DNA of 64,000 nt from Glycomyces luteolus. GTDB taxonomy: Bacteria > Actinomycetota > Actinomycetes > Mycobacteriales > Micromonosporaceae. Below, piece after piece: positions 29,269 through 37,732 of the stretch (its first letter is position 1; each line of letters opens with the position of its first letter). A program made the position numbers and the translations under genes. Under the pieces are notes generated by a model. It saw nothing but the letters and a program-made list of their open reading frames with translations. It was not told the origin of the DNA and made no database searches. The stretch is taken from contig NZ_JAPZVP010000015.1 in NCBI RefSeq assembly GCF_027622875.1, positions 1-64,000 of the forward strand. The letters run 5' to 3'.

Positions 29269-29964
29269 ATGCGCCCGCTTCGCAACCGCTGGACCGCCCT
29301 CGCCGCCGCTCTCGCGCTCAGCGCGCTCGCCGGATGCACCGCTGCGGAGGGAGGGAACGCCGGGGACGACTCGTCCGCGGCCGATCCGACCACCGCGGTC
29401 GCGCAGGCCGAGATGGAAGGCGTCGAGAGCTTCTACGGCGAGTACGGCGACTACGTCACGGTGACGACGGCGATCCAGAACGGAGAGGCCACGGCCGAGG
29501 ACCTCGAATACCCGTTCGTGGCGCAGCAGGAGCACCTGGACACGCTGAACACCTGGGACGGCCAGAATCCCGTGTACGAGCTGCGCCCGCCCGCGGGCGG
29601 GAACCACCTGTCCGCGTGGCAGATGTGCACCGGCTCGGTGTACGACGGGCCGATCGCGGACGGCAACGCGGTCCACTCGATGGAGCACGGCGCGGTGTGG
29701 CTGACGTACGACCCGGAACTGGTCGAGCAGGCCGACATCGACGCGCTGGCGCTGCTGATCAGCGCCCGCGACTACAGCCTGATGAGCCCGTACCCGGGCC
29801 AGGGGGTCGCGGTCTCGCTGCAGTCGTGGGGGAACCGGTACCAGACCGAGGACCCGTCCGATCCGAAGATCGGCGAGTACCTGGACACGTACGTCCTGAA
29901 CGAGCGCTTCAACCCGGAGCCGAACGCGACCTGCGCGGGCGGTGTGACGGCGACCGCGTCCTAG
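29269..29964 (+). CDS. DUF3105 family lipoprotein
   Basis: 231 aa. A signal peptide with lipobox ALAGC (Cys23) implies attachment to the outer face of the membrane. The DUF3105 domain (about 50-225) carries the signatures RPPAGGNHLSAWQMC and NAVHSMEHGAVWLTY, whose His/Glu/Cys residues could bind a metal. ATG 29269 was chosen because GGAAGG lies 8 nt upstream. It is the first of two tandem DUF3105 genes followed by a DUF305 gene. The family has no assigned function; links to copper or redox handling are inference from neighbours. Confidence 0.85.
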   Translation: MRPLRNRWTALAAALALSALAGCTAAEGGNAGDDSSAADPTTAVAQAEMEGVESFYGEYGDYVTVTTAIQNGEATAEDLEYPFVAQQEHLDTLNTWDGQNPVYELRPPAGGNHLSAWQMCTGSVYDGPIADGNAVHSMEHGAVWLTYDPELVEQADIDALALLISARDYSLMSPYPGQGVAVSLQSWGNRYQTEDPSDPKIGEYLDTYVLNERFNPEPNATCAGGVTATAS

Positions 29965-30115
29965 GCGGGTCGCCTTTGCCGGTTTCGGGGCGCGCTCTAA
30001 AGGAGTGTCCTGGACCGACCAGGTAAGGTGGCGTACGCGAGTGGATTTCATGCCGGGCCCTCCCGGTGCCGCTCCGGCTCATCCCGACCTCGACGAATAA
30101 GGCTCTCCCCGCGAT

Positions 30116-30961
30116 ATGGCATCGAAGAAGCAGACCGCCAGCAAGGGCTCCGGCAAGAGCACCGGCAAAGGCGCAGTCGTTGAAAAAGGCCCGGCCGGCA
30201 AGAAAGACGCAGGCACGGGCGACAGCAAGGGCCTGAGCAAGTCCTCGGCGCCCGCCGCCCCCCGGAAGGGCCGCGCCGTCCAGGTCAAGCAGCCGAAGCC
30301 TTGGGGCCTCATCCTGACGTTCACGGGCGTCGGCGTCGTCGCGCTCGGCCTGATCGGGGCCGCCGTGTTCGTCGTCTGGGACCGGAGCCAGCCGCCGTCG
30401 GGCGTCACCGACTTCTACGGCGAGTACTCGAACTACTCCGAGGTCACCGAGGCGCTCCAGGACGGTGACATCAAGGAGGACGACCTCGAGAACCCCTGGG
30501 TCGTCCAGCAGACCCACATCGACGGCGAGGACCCGGCCGCGGTCCCCGAGTACGAGATCACCCCGCCCGCCGGCGGCGACCACCTCTCGCAGTGGCAGAC
30601 CTGCACCGGCTCGGTCTACGACGCGCAGATCATGGACGGCAACGCCGTCCACTCCCTCGAGCACGGCGCGGTCTGGCTGACCTACGACCCGGCGCTCGTC
30701 GACGGCGACGGCATCGCGCAGCTCGCCTCGAAGGTCGAAGGCCGCGACTTCTCGTTCATGAGCCCGTACCCCGAGATGGGCATCGAGGTCTCGGTCCAGG
30801 CCTGGGGCGTGCAGTACAAGACCGACGACATCAACGACCCGAAGATCGACGAGTTCATGGACTTCTACATCCAGAACGGCGACAACGCGGCCGAACCGGG
30901 AGCCCAGTGCGCCAACGGTCTGACCACGACCACCGCCGACCAGCAGATGCCCACCGGCTGA
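30116..30961 (+). CDS. DUF3105 family membrane-anchored protein
   Basis: 281 aa, paralogue of the preceding gene. A Lys/Gly/Ser-rich cytoplasmic tail (1-60) leads to one transmembrane segment (about 64-86), then the external DUF3105 domain with PPAGGDHLSQWQTC and NAVHSLEHGAVWLTY. The two proteins thus present the same domain by different anchors, lipid and helix. The basic N-terminus could contact membrane phospholipid heads or nucleic acid. The function is unknown. Confidence 0.85.
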   Translation: MASKKQTASKGSGKSTGKGAVVEKGPAGKKDAGTGDSKGLSKSSAPAAPRKGRAVQVKQPKPWGLILTFTGVGVVALGLIGAAVFVVWDRSQPPSGVTDFYGEYSNYSEVTEALQDGDIKEDDLENPWVVQQTHIDGEDPAAVPEYEITPPAGGDHLSQWQTCTGSVYDAQIMDGNAVHSLEHGAVWLTYDPALVDGDGIAQLASKVEGRDFSFMSPYPEMGIEVSVQAWGVQYKTDDINDPKIDEFMDFYIQNGDNAAEPGAQCANGLTTTTADQQMPTG

Positions 30962-31005
30962 CGCACGCGAACTTTTCGAGCCGACGCTCGTTAGGCAAGT
31001 GAGAC

Positions 31006-31033
31006 ACGGGCGCTCCCGATCGGGAGCGCCCGT
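31006..31033. repeat. 28-nt perfect palindrome before the DUF305 gene
   Basis: The segment is fully self-complementary about a central GATC (ACGGGCGCTCCCGA and its complement). It lies 45 bp past the DUF3105 stop and 17 bp before the DUF305 ATG, with no T-run. It may act as a transcript-end hairpin, an operator for a dimeric regulator, or both. Confidence 0.6.
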
Positions 31034-31049
31034 CAAGAGAGGACGACGA

Positions 31050-31670
31050 ATGAGCCGCTTGTGGCGCAGGCCCGCAGTGCTGATCGCGATCACCGCGGTG
31101 CTCATGCTCGCCGCGGGCCTCGCGGTCGGCTGGGTGGCGGGCACCTCCGCCCCCGGCAACGACTCGGTCGAGGCCGGGTTCGCACGCGACATGCAGACGC
31201 ACCACCAGCAGGCCGTCGAGATGGCCATGTACGAGTGGCAGAACGGCTCCGACCCGGCGATGACCACGGTCGCCTACGACATCGCCACGACGCAGAGCAC
31301 CGAGATCGGCATGTACCGCACGTGGCTGCGCGACTGGGGCGTCCAGCTCTCCTCGGGCGAGCCGATGGCGTGGGCGGGCGACGAGCACGCGCACGACAGC
31401 GAGGACACCGGCGGGCTCATGCCGGGCATGGCCACTGACGAGCAGATGGCCGAGTTCAAGACCCTCACGGGCGCCGAAGCGGACGTCATGTTCGCCGACC
31501 TGATGATCGCCCACCACATCGGCGGCGTCGACATGGCCAAGGCCGCGCTTGAGCGCACCGACAACGAACTCGTGGCCACCGCCGCCCGGCGCACCATCAG
31601 CAACCAGCAGGCCGAGATCGAGAACCTCGAGAACCACCGCGACAACATCCTGAACGCCGTCGAAGAGTAG
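31050..31670 (+). CDS. DUF305 family exported protein
   Basis: 206 aa. A signal anchor (about 9-29) is followed by a ferritin-like-sized helical DUF305 domain with FARDMQTHHQQAVEMA and MIAHHIGGVDMA, the His/Met-rich pairs that define the family. DUF305 proteins often accompany copper-resistance genes, and the paired His are plausible metal ligands. ATG 31050 was chosen because AGAGGACG precedes it; an extension upstream would begin inside the palindrome. It belongs with the two DUF3105 genes as an envelope cassette. Confidence 0.88.
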   Translation: MSRLWRRPAVLIAITAVLMLAAGLAVGWVAGTSAPGNDSVEAGFARDMQTHHQQAVEMAMYEWQNGSDPAMTTVAYDIATTQSTEIGMYRTWLRDWGVQLSSGEPMAWAGDEHAHDSEDTGGLMPGMATDEQMAEFKTLTGAEADVMFADLMIAHHIGGVDMAKAALERTDNELVATAARRTISNQQAEIENLENHRDNILNAVEE

Positions 31671-31680
31671 GGATACCGCT

Positions 31681-32433
31681 GTGAGCCAGGACCAGTGGGG
31701 ACCTCGATACGGCGACCCGGCGCACCCGACCACGGGGGAACTCCCCCGGGTCGGCGATGGCCGCACGGACGAGCAGCGCACCATCCAGGTCGACACCGTC
31801 GCCGATGCGCCGCCCCGCAGCGAGTCGCGCTCGCGATACCGCTACAGCTGGGAGACCTCCGCGCCGCGTGAGTCGGAGACGTCCGGCGGCTTCTCGCAGC
31901 CGCGCCAAGGATTCTCCGAACCCCGTTACGACGCTTCGGAACCGCAGGGCCAATCGCAGCCGCGCGGCGAAGGCTCGGCCCCCGAGTCAGGCTTCATCAA
32001 CTGGTCGGTGCCCCGCGTCGGCCGCGAAAGCTCGGCCTCCGGCCTCACCGGTGAGCACTCCCGCCCCAGCCTCAGCGGCTACCGCCCCGGCGACACCGCC
32101 CAGTTCGCCCGCGTCGGCGACGGCGTGCGCGGCTCTGTCGGCCCGGTCTCCGTGCAGGTCGATCACGTCCGCATCGACAACGGCGTCAACGGCGACACGC
32201 AGCTCCTCGACATCGCCAACTTCAGGCGCCCGCAGCCGGCCGACATTCCGCCCGCCGAGCAAGCGCCGCAACCGGAACCGGGCACCGGCTCCATGCCCGC
32301 CATGCGCCACCAGATCGGCCCCGACTGGACCCAGACCCCGCTGCGCCTCCTCGCCGCGGCCGTCGTCGCCACCGCCGTCCTCGGCGCCTCCGCCGCCAGC
32401 CTCATCATGATCGGCAACTGGATCAACCCCTGA
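31681..32433 (+). CDS. Hypothetical protein with C-terminal membrane anchor
   Basis: 250 aa, not recognised. Residues 1-210 are polar and low-complexity, rich in Ser, Pro, Gln, Arg and Glu, with repeats of the type SQPR/SEPR around residues 75-105, suggesting disorder. One hydrophobic segment (about 220-245, LRLLAAAVVATAVLGASAASLIMI) anchors the C-terminus. The GTG start is 10 nt after DUF305 and may be coupled to it. Confidence 0.6.
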   Translation: MSQDQWGPRYGDPAHPTTGELPRVGDGRTDEQRTIQVDTVADAPPRSESRSRYRYSWETSAPRESETSGGFSQPRQGFSEPRYDASEPQGQSQPRGEGSAPESGFINWSVPRVGRESSASGLTGEHSRPSLSGYRPGDTAQFARVGDGVRGSVGPVSVQVDHVRIDNGVNGDTQLLDIANFRRPQPADIPPAEQAPQPEPGTGSMPAMRHQIGPDWTQTPLRLLAAAVVATAVLGASAASLIMIGNWINP

Positions 32434-32489
32434 GATTTCCCCCGATGTCGCACCCGTGCGGGACAATCGTGACGACGAAAGGGGCCGAA

Positions 32490-32834
32490 ATGCCGACCTG
32501 GGACGACGTAGTGGCCATCGCGACCCGCCTGCCCGAAGTCGAAGTAACGACCAGCTGGCAGACCCCCTCCCTCAAGGTCAAGGGCAAGTTCTTCGCCCGC
32601 CTCCGCACCGAGGCCGAAGGCGGCCTCGCGATCGTCTGCGAACCCGGCGAGAAGGCCGCCCTCCTCGCCTCAGCGGACCCGGCCTTCTACACCACGCCGC
32701 ACTACGATGGCTACGCCATGATCCTCGTCGACCTCGAGCGCATCGACGAGCAGCGCCTCACTGAGATGATCGAGGACGCCTGGCACCTCAAAGCCCCGGT
32801 CAGAGTCCGCAAAGCCTACGAACAGCAGCAATGA
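32490..32834 (+). CDS. MmcQ/YjbR family protein
   Basis: 114 aa. The fold is the DNA-binding-like alpha/beta YjbR domain: WDDVVAIATRLPEVEVTTSW at the N-terminus, LKVKGKFFARL in the middle, and DPAFYTTPHYDGYAMILVDL. It is often annotated as MmcQ/YjbR without known function. ATG 32490 was chosen since AAAGGGG lies 6-7 nt upstream. It converges on the Rpn-type stub, with a shared hairpin terminator between them. Confidence 0.8.
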   Translation: MPTWDDVVAIATRLPEVEVTTSWQTPSLKVKGKFFARLRTEAEGGLAIVCEPGEKAALLASADPAFYTTPHYDGYAMILVDLERIDEQRLTEMIEDAWHLKAPVRVRKAYEQQQ

Positions 32835-32835
32835 G

Positions 32836-32866
32836 AAAAGGCCCGAGCCGCAAAGCGGCTCGGGCC
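32836..32866 (-). terminator. Intrinsic terminator, minus-strand polarity
   Basis: Arms of 12 bp (GGCCCGAGCCGC / GCGGCTCGGGCC) with an AAA loop. On the minus strand TTTT follows, so it terminates the small gene at 32889. It may also end the convergent YjbR transcript. Confidence 0.75.
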
Positions 32867-32888
32867 AGTCAACGTCAACGGCGCACGC

Positions 32889-33128
32889 TCAGTCGAAGAT
32901 CTCCTCAACCCGGGAAGCGCTGAAAGCGCTGGTGAACCAGCGGTCCGCCTCTTCCGGATCGGTGCAGGCCAGTATCCGCTCGCGTTCCGCATCCCGCACC
33001 TCGAGGCCCCTCATTTCAAGCAGCTCGAGCACCGACTTGGCCCGGCCGCGTGCCTCGCCGCGTGCCTCGCCCTTGAGCTCAAGCTGACCGGCATAGCTCT
33101 CGCGGTACTCCTGATACGTCATGCTCAT
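32889..33128 (-). CDS. Small protein resembling the C-terminus of Rpn/PD-(D/E)XK transposase-like proteins
   Basis: 79 aa. The EARGEARGRAKSVLELLEMRGLEVRDAERERILACTDPEE pattern (spaced Gly/Arg/Glu repeat, then a helical end) is the usual tail of Rpn-type putative nucleases, but the nuclease domain is missing. ATG 33128 has an excellent GGAGGA 5 nt upstream, so the stub is probably translated. It may be a remnant of a mobile element or a small regulator kept after loss of the catalytic domain. Confidence 0.55.
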   Translation of the reverse strand: MSMTYQEYRESYAGQLELKGEARGEARGRAKSVLELLEMRGLEVRDAERERILACTDPEEADRWFTSAFSASRVEEIFD

Positions 33129-33303
33129 GTGGTCCTCCAGAATCTCGCAGGCGGGTATTGCTCGGGGCGGCCGACCCTGAAACGGCCGGATAGGGATCTC
33201 ATGCGAATGGGTGACCATGACATGAAACGGTATTGGAGCTCACCACGCGATTCGTGTTTCGACACTCCAAGATGAATCCGCATCGATGTGACCGCTGACA
33301 CCT

Positions 33304-33363
33304 AGCGACACAACGAATCCGGGCCTGGCCGCGAACGGCCAGGCCCGGATTCGTTGTGTCGCT
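33304..33363 (-). repeat. 27-bp perfect inverted repeat overlapping the cysN stop
   Basis: Two 27-nt arms (33304-33330 and 33337-33363) are exactly complementary, separated by the 6-nt loop GCGAAC. The right arm ends on the first base of the cysN stop. It probably ends the cysQDN transcript, but the stem is far longer than a normal terminator and no T-run follows. Confidence 0.75.
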
Positions 33364-34640
33364 TAGACGATGATGCCGGCGCCAACAGTCCGGTTGTCGG
33401 CTTCGTCGATGATGATGAAGCCGCCGGTGGCGCGGTTGCGGCGGTAGTCGTCGCACAGGAGCGGCTTGGTCGTGCGGAGCGTGACGCGGCCGATCTCGTT
33501 GAGCTTCAACTCGGTGGCGGACTCGTCGCGGTGGAGCGTGTTGATGTCCAGCTGGTACTGCACGTCCTTGACGATGGCGCGCACGTCAGAAGTGGTGTGC
33601 TTGACTGCGTACTTGCCGCGCAGTTTGAGCGGGCGGGCCTCGTCCATCCAGCAGACCATCGCCTCGATGTCCTGCGAGACCCGGGCCTGGTTGCCCGGGC
33701 GGCACAGCATGTCGCCGCGGGAGACGTCGAGCTCGTCCTCAAGACGAACGGTGACGCTCAAGGGCGGGAAGGCCTCGTCCAGCGGCCCGTCGGCGGTCTC
33801 GATCGAGGCGATGCGGGACGTGAAGCCGCTGGGCAGCACCATGACCTCGTCGCCGGGCTTCATGACGCCGGAGGCGATCTGGCCCGCATAACCGCGGAAG
33901 TCGTGGTTGTCGTTGGAGTGCGGCCGGATCACGTGCTGGACCGGGAAGCGCACGTCCACGAGGTTGCGGTCCGAGGCGATGTGGACCTTCTCCAGGTGGT
34001 GGAGCAGGCTCGGGCCCTGGAACCAGGGCATGTTCTCGGAGCGGTTGACCACGTTGTCGCCCTTGAGGGCGGACACCGGGATCACCGTCAGGTCCGGCAC
34101 CTCGAGCTTGGTGGCGAAGGCCGCGAACTCGTTCTCGATCTTCTTGAAGACGGCCTCGTCGTAGTCGACCAGGTCCATCTTGTTGACGCACAGGACGATG
34201 TGCGGCACGCGCAGCAGCGAGCACAGGAACGCGTGGCGGCGGGACTGCTCCACGAGGCCCTTGCGGGCGTCGACCAGGATCAGCGCGAGGTCGGCGGTCG
34301 AGGCGCCGGTGACCATGTTGCGGGTGTACTGGATGTGGCCGGGCGTGTCCGCGATGATGAACTTGCGCTCGGGCGTGGAGAAGTAGCGGTACGCGACGTC
34401 GATGGTGATGCCCTGCTCGCGTTCCGAGCGGAGCCCGTCGGTGAGCAGCGCGAGGTCGGTGTACTCGTCACCGCGACCGGCGCTGACGGCCTCGACGGCG
34501 TCCCACTGATCGTCGAAGAGCGCCTTCGAGTCGAACAGAAGGCGGCCGATGAGGGTCGACTTGCCGTCGTCCACCGAACCGGCCGTGGCGAAGCGCAGCA
34601 GCTCGTGCGTGTCCTCGCGGGAGGTCAAGGTGTCCGTCAT
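33363..34640 (-). CDS. cysN: Sulfate adenylyltransferase subunit 1 (GTPase)
   Basis: 425 aa, EF-Tu-like GTPase that drives APS synthesis with CysD. G1 is GSVDDGKS (21-28), G3 is DTPGH, and G4 is NKMD. It ends after the beta-barrel domains with no APS-kinase (CysC) fusion, in contrast to the fused form of many actinobacteria. No cysC lies nearby, so PAPS production needs a kinase elsewhere. The ATG shares one base with the cysD stop (TAATG). Confidence 0.94.
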   Translation of the reverse strand: MTDTLTSREDTHELLRFATAGSVDDGKSTLIGRLLFDSKALFDDQWDAVEAVSAGRGDEYTDLALLTDGLRSEREQGITIDVAYRYFSTPERKFIIADTPGHIQYTRNMVTGASTADLALILVDARKGLVEQSRRHAFLCSLLRVPHIVLCVNKMDLVDYDEAVFKKIENEFAAFATKLEVPDLTVIPVSALKGDNVVNRSENMPWFQGPSLLHHLEKVHIASDRNLVDVRFPVQHVIRPHSNDNHDFRGYAGQIASGVMKPGDEVMVLPSGFTSRIASIETADGPLDEAFPPLSVTVRLEDELDVSRGDMLCRPGNQARVSQDIEAMVCWMDEARPLKLRGKYAVKHTTSDVRAIVKDVQYQLDINTLHRDESATELKLNEIGRVTLRTTKPLLCDDYRRNRATGGFIIIDEADNRTVGAGIIV

Positions 34641-35542
34641 TAGAAGTAGCCTTCCCGTTTCCGGTCTTCCATCGCGGCCTCGGAGGTCTTGTCGTCGCCG
34701 CGGGTCGCGCCGCGCTCGGTGATGCGGGTGACCTCGACTTCGGCGATGATCTCGTCGATCGTGGTCGCCTCCGAGCGCACGCCGGCGGTCAGGTTCGCGT
34801 CGCCGACGGTGCGGTAGCGGATCTTCTCGTAGAAGACCTCCTCGCCCTCGCGCGGCTTGATGAACTCGTTGACGGCGTAGAGCATGCCGCCGCGGTCCAC
34901 GACCTGGCGCTCGGCGGAGAAGTACACCTCGGGAAGCGGGATGTCCTCGGAGCCGATGTAGCGCCAGACGTCGAGCTCGGTCCAGTTCGACAGCGGGAAC
35001 ACGCGGATCTGCTCGCCCGGGTGGACCCGGCCGTTGTACAGGTTCCACAGCTCGGGGCGCTGGTTCTTGGGGTCCCACTGGCCGAAGTCGTCGCGGAAGG
35101 AGAACACGCGCTCCTTGGCGCGGGCCTTCTCCTCGTCGCGGCGGGCGCCGCCGAAGAGGGCGTCGAACTGGTACTTCTCGGCGGCTTCCAGGAGCACGGG
35201 GGTCTGGATGCGGTTGCGGGTGCCGTCCGGCGGTTCGACGACCATGCCGCGGTCGATCGCGTCCTGGACGGAGGCGACGATGAGCTGGACGCCGGCCTCG
35301 GCCACGCGGCGGTCGCGGTAGTCGATGACCTCGGCGAAGTTCTGGCCGGTGTCGACGTGCATGACCGGGAACGGGATCGGCGCGGGCGCGAAGGCCTTCT
35401 GCGCCAGGTGCAGCATGACGATGGAGTCCTTGCCGCCGGAGAAGAGCAGCACGGGTCGCTGACAGGTGGCCGCGACCTCACGGAAGATGAAGATCGCCTC
35501 GGCCTCCAGCGCGGCGATGTGGCTGATGCGGTAGTCGCTCAC
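34640..35542 (-). CDS. cysD: Sulfate adenylyltransferase subunit 2
   Basis: 300 aa, ATP pyrophosphatase fold. The PP-loop is LFSGGKDSIVMLHLA near residue 33. Other conserved parts are HVDTGQNF, GGARRDEEKARAKER, and WTELDVWRYI with PLPEVYFS. With CysN it activates sulfate to APS. The GTG at 35542 has GAGAGGAG about 10 nt upstream. It follows cysQ by 75 bp in the same operon. Confidence 0.95.
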   Translation of the reverse strand: MSDYRISHIAALEAEAIFIFREVAATCQRPVLLFSGGKDSIVMLHLAQKAFAPAPIPFPVMHVDTGQNFAEVIDYRDRRVAEAGVQLIVASVQDAIDRGMVVEPPDGTRNRIQTPVLLEAAEKYQFDALFGGARRDEEKARAKERVFSFRDDFGQWDPKNQRPELWNLYNGRVHPGEQIRVFPLSNWTELDVWRYIGSEDIPLPEVYFSAERQVVDRGGMLYAVNEFIKPREGEEVFYEKIRYRTVGDANLTAGVRSEATTIDEIIAEVEVTRITERGATRGDDKTSEAAMEDRKREGYF

Positions 35543-35617
35543 CGGCGCAATGCTCCTCTCGGCAGACCCCGTTCGGGGGTGTTCGGTTGTCGTCGGGTCC
35601 GGTCGGGGACCGGGTGG

Positions 35618-36442
35618 TCAGTTCGTCCCTTTGATGGCCTCGAGCGCGGGCCCGGCCAGGTCGGGGCGGCAGACCAGCAGATCCGGCAGGTACGGGTCGG
35701 CGTTGTTGTACTGCAGCGGGGCGCCATCGATCCGCGTCGCGTGCCAGCCGGAGGCGAGGGCCACCGCTACGGGGGCGGCGGAGTCCCATTCGAACTGCCC
35801 GCCGGCGTGCACATAAGCGTCAACTGTACCGGCGACCACGGCCATGACCTTGGCACCGGCGGAGCCCATCGGCACGAGTTCCGCGCCGAGCGCGGCGGCG
35901 ACCGCTTCGGCTTCGGCCGGTGGTCTGGTGCGGGACACCGCGATCAGGGGCTTGCCCTCGCGAAGCGCCGGGACCGCGTAGGTCTCATCGGTGCGCAACG
36001 TCACAGCCTGCGCAGGGAGCGCGACTGCGGAAGCGGTAAGCCCGAGGCCTCGCTCCCAGAGAGCGACGTGCACGGCCCAGTCGTCACGCCCGGCCTCGGA
36101 GTACTCACGAGTCCCATCGAGTGGATCGATGATCCACACTCGGTCCGCCCCGAGCCGCTCGGTACCGACACGACCGGTCTCGCCCTTGCCTTCCTCGGAA
36201 AGCACGGCGTCGCCGGAACGTTCGGCAGCGAGACGCCCGAGCAGGTAGTCATTCGCTTCTTTGTCCCCGGCGGCCTTGAGCGCTTTGGGGTCGGCGAACC
36301 CCAACTCGGCCCTGAGCTTCAGGAGCAGCTCCCCCGCGCCACTGGCCAGTTCAGCCGCGAACGCGACATCAGCCGCCGAAGCGGCCTCGGGCGTGGCGGT
36401 GGGAACTCCGGTCACCCAAGCGGAGTCAGGGGCGTCATGCAT
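35618..36442 (-). CDS. cysQ: 3'(2'),5'-bisphosphate nucleotidase, inositol-monophosphatase fold
   Basis: 274 aa. The metal-binding signature DPLDGT lies at 106-111, with the upstream Glu pair in VLSEEGKGE (81-87), and [19 protein letters not shown] is the second conserved block. It dephosphorylates PAP, the inhibitory product of sulfotransferases, and can hydrolyse PAPS. ATG 36442 was chosen as the nearest start ahead of the fold. Its place before cysD and cysN ties it to sulfate activation. Confidence 0.88.
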   Translation of the reverse strand: MHDAPDSAWVTGVPTATPEAASAADVAFAAELASGAGELLLKLRAELGFADPKALKAAGDKEANDYLLGRLAAERSGDAVLSEEGKGETGRVGTERLGADRVWIIDPLDGTREYSEAGRDDWAVHVALWERGLGLTASAVALPAQAVTLRTDETYAVPALREGKPLIAVSRTRPPAEAEAVAAALGAELVPMGSAGAKVMAVVAGTVDAYVHAGGQFEWDSAAPVAVALASGWHATRIDGAPLQYNNADPYLPDLLVCRPDLAGPALEAIKGTN

Positions 36443-36542
36443 GCGCGCCAGTCTACGCTGCACCCCAACCCCGCCCAAATATTGGGCCACCCAATCCCGC
36501 TATCCGGAACCCCCTCGCATTTCCCCAACCGCTGCGGAACGG

Positions 36543-37110
36543 TCACCTCTGATTGAAATCCGCATATGGATCGGATCGGATGTCAAACCCCGAGCCATCG
36601 CTGAAGGTGATCCGGTCATAGGCCCACGAGCGGGGCCCCTTGAACCTCAGAGAGAGCTGCCGGAGGACTCCCGGCTCGAAACGGAACTGGCCCGGTGCCA
36701 GTTCAAGTTCGGTTCGGCAGACCACCGGCTCCGGAGGTAGCTGCTTGCACCGTTCCAGGCTCAACTCAATGCCGTGGTGCAACTCGACTGCACTCGCTCT
36801 CTCGGTCTCCACAAGCCGCGAACTGAACCTGACTCTCGCAAATCGCTGATCGGTGAGGATCCAAGCGCCTGACTCAACCTCGAGATTCATCGAACCAACA
36901 TGAGCGGCAGCATCAGCAGGTTGAGCAAGAAGGTGCCGACAACCGTCCACGGAGTCTGAGCATCTCCAGCCGACAAAGCCCTCTGACCTGGTAATAATCG
37001 ACGCCCCCAAGGGCCATCAACACGAGCCGCTCACCCGGCCTGAGCCAACCTGCGGACAACACGCCCAGGGCATCGGTCTCCGCATGGAACTCCCGATATC
37101 TCTGTCTCAT
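36543..37110 (-). pseudogene. Frameshifted copy of the neighbouring PH-like protein gene
   Basis: Pieces in three frames align with successive parts of the gene at 37127-37732. The frame from ATG 37110 to about 36970 gives LRPGERLVLMALGG. A second frame (to a stop at 36887) encodes the hydrophobic segment TPWTVVGTFLLNLLMLPLM. A third (ATG 36890 to 36543, 115 aa) gives ESGAWILTDQRFARVRF and SDGSGFDI. A frameshift near 36970 breaks it. The second junction is an ATGA overlap and could be a genuine coupled start. It could also be a sequencing error, or a real split gene. Confidence 0.55.
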
Positions 37111-37126
37111 GACCCCCGCCAACGCC

Positions 37127-37732
37127 TCAGCTCTGCGCTATGGACATGGCACCTGGGGCGATCTCGAAGCCCGAGCCGTCTGGGAGAAGAATCCGGTGGT
37201 AGGTACCCACCCGAGGCCTGAACTTCCTGGAGAATCGACGCTCAATGTTGGGTTGGAAGCGAATCTGTTCAGCGAGAATCTCGAAGTCGACACGGAACCG
37301 CCCCGACTCGAAGGTCGCGGCCACGATCCGATGATTGGTCAGCATCCAAACTCCGTGGATCCCGGCGTCGAACGAGGGCCTTGAACGAAAGACCGCCATG
37401 CACTTGGGGCTCTCACCGAAGACGAGAACCGCAGGCTGGCTCTTCTTCCGCGGGAAGTCCGAGAAATCGAAATCGGAGAGGCACGCGAAGAAATCCACAA
37501 TACGGATGAATGCAATCCAGACCATTTTGAACGGAAATCCCAGGACACGCAGCCAAACCGGCCAAGGACGAGCAGGCTTCCCGTTCTCCCGCAATCCCGC
37601 CACGAAGTACGACTCCGCAGCCTGAGGAGCCGACCATCTGATAACCTCTCCCGGCTCCAGGTACTGCTCCTTCACCAAGTCGACTCCGTAGGCGCTTGAA
37701 TAGAAGGGTCCGTACTCCCCTGCGGCCACCAT
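37127..37732 (-). CDS. PH-like or unknown-domain membrane protein, type VII locus
   Basis: 201 aa. An N-terminal part (1-45, EQYLEPGEVIRWSAPQ) leads to a membrane segment (about 62-82) and a C-terminal domain with GVWMLTNHRIVAATFESGRFRVDFEI, similar to bacterial PH-domain openings, and LLPDGSGFEIAPG. Only this resemblance supports the PH idea. The ATG shares one base with the stop of the EspC-like gene; TTG 37735 is an alternative. The broken paralogue follows 16 bp downstream. Confidence 0.6.
   Translation of the reverse strand: MVAAGEYGPFYSSAYGVDLVKEQYLEPGEVIRWSAPQAAESYFVAGLRENGKPARPWPVWLRVLGFPFKMVWIAFIRIVDFFACLSDFDFSDFPRKKSQPAVLVFGESPKCMAVFRSRPSFDAGIHGVWMLTNHRIVAATFESGRFRVDFEILAEQIRFQPNIERRFSRKFRPRVGTYHRILLPDGSGFEIAPGAMSIAQS

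Noticed and set aside
33199-33456. 85-codon frame across the large inverted repeat
   Set aside because: It reads through the palindrome and gives His/Arg-rich nonsense.
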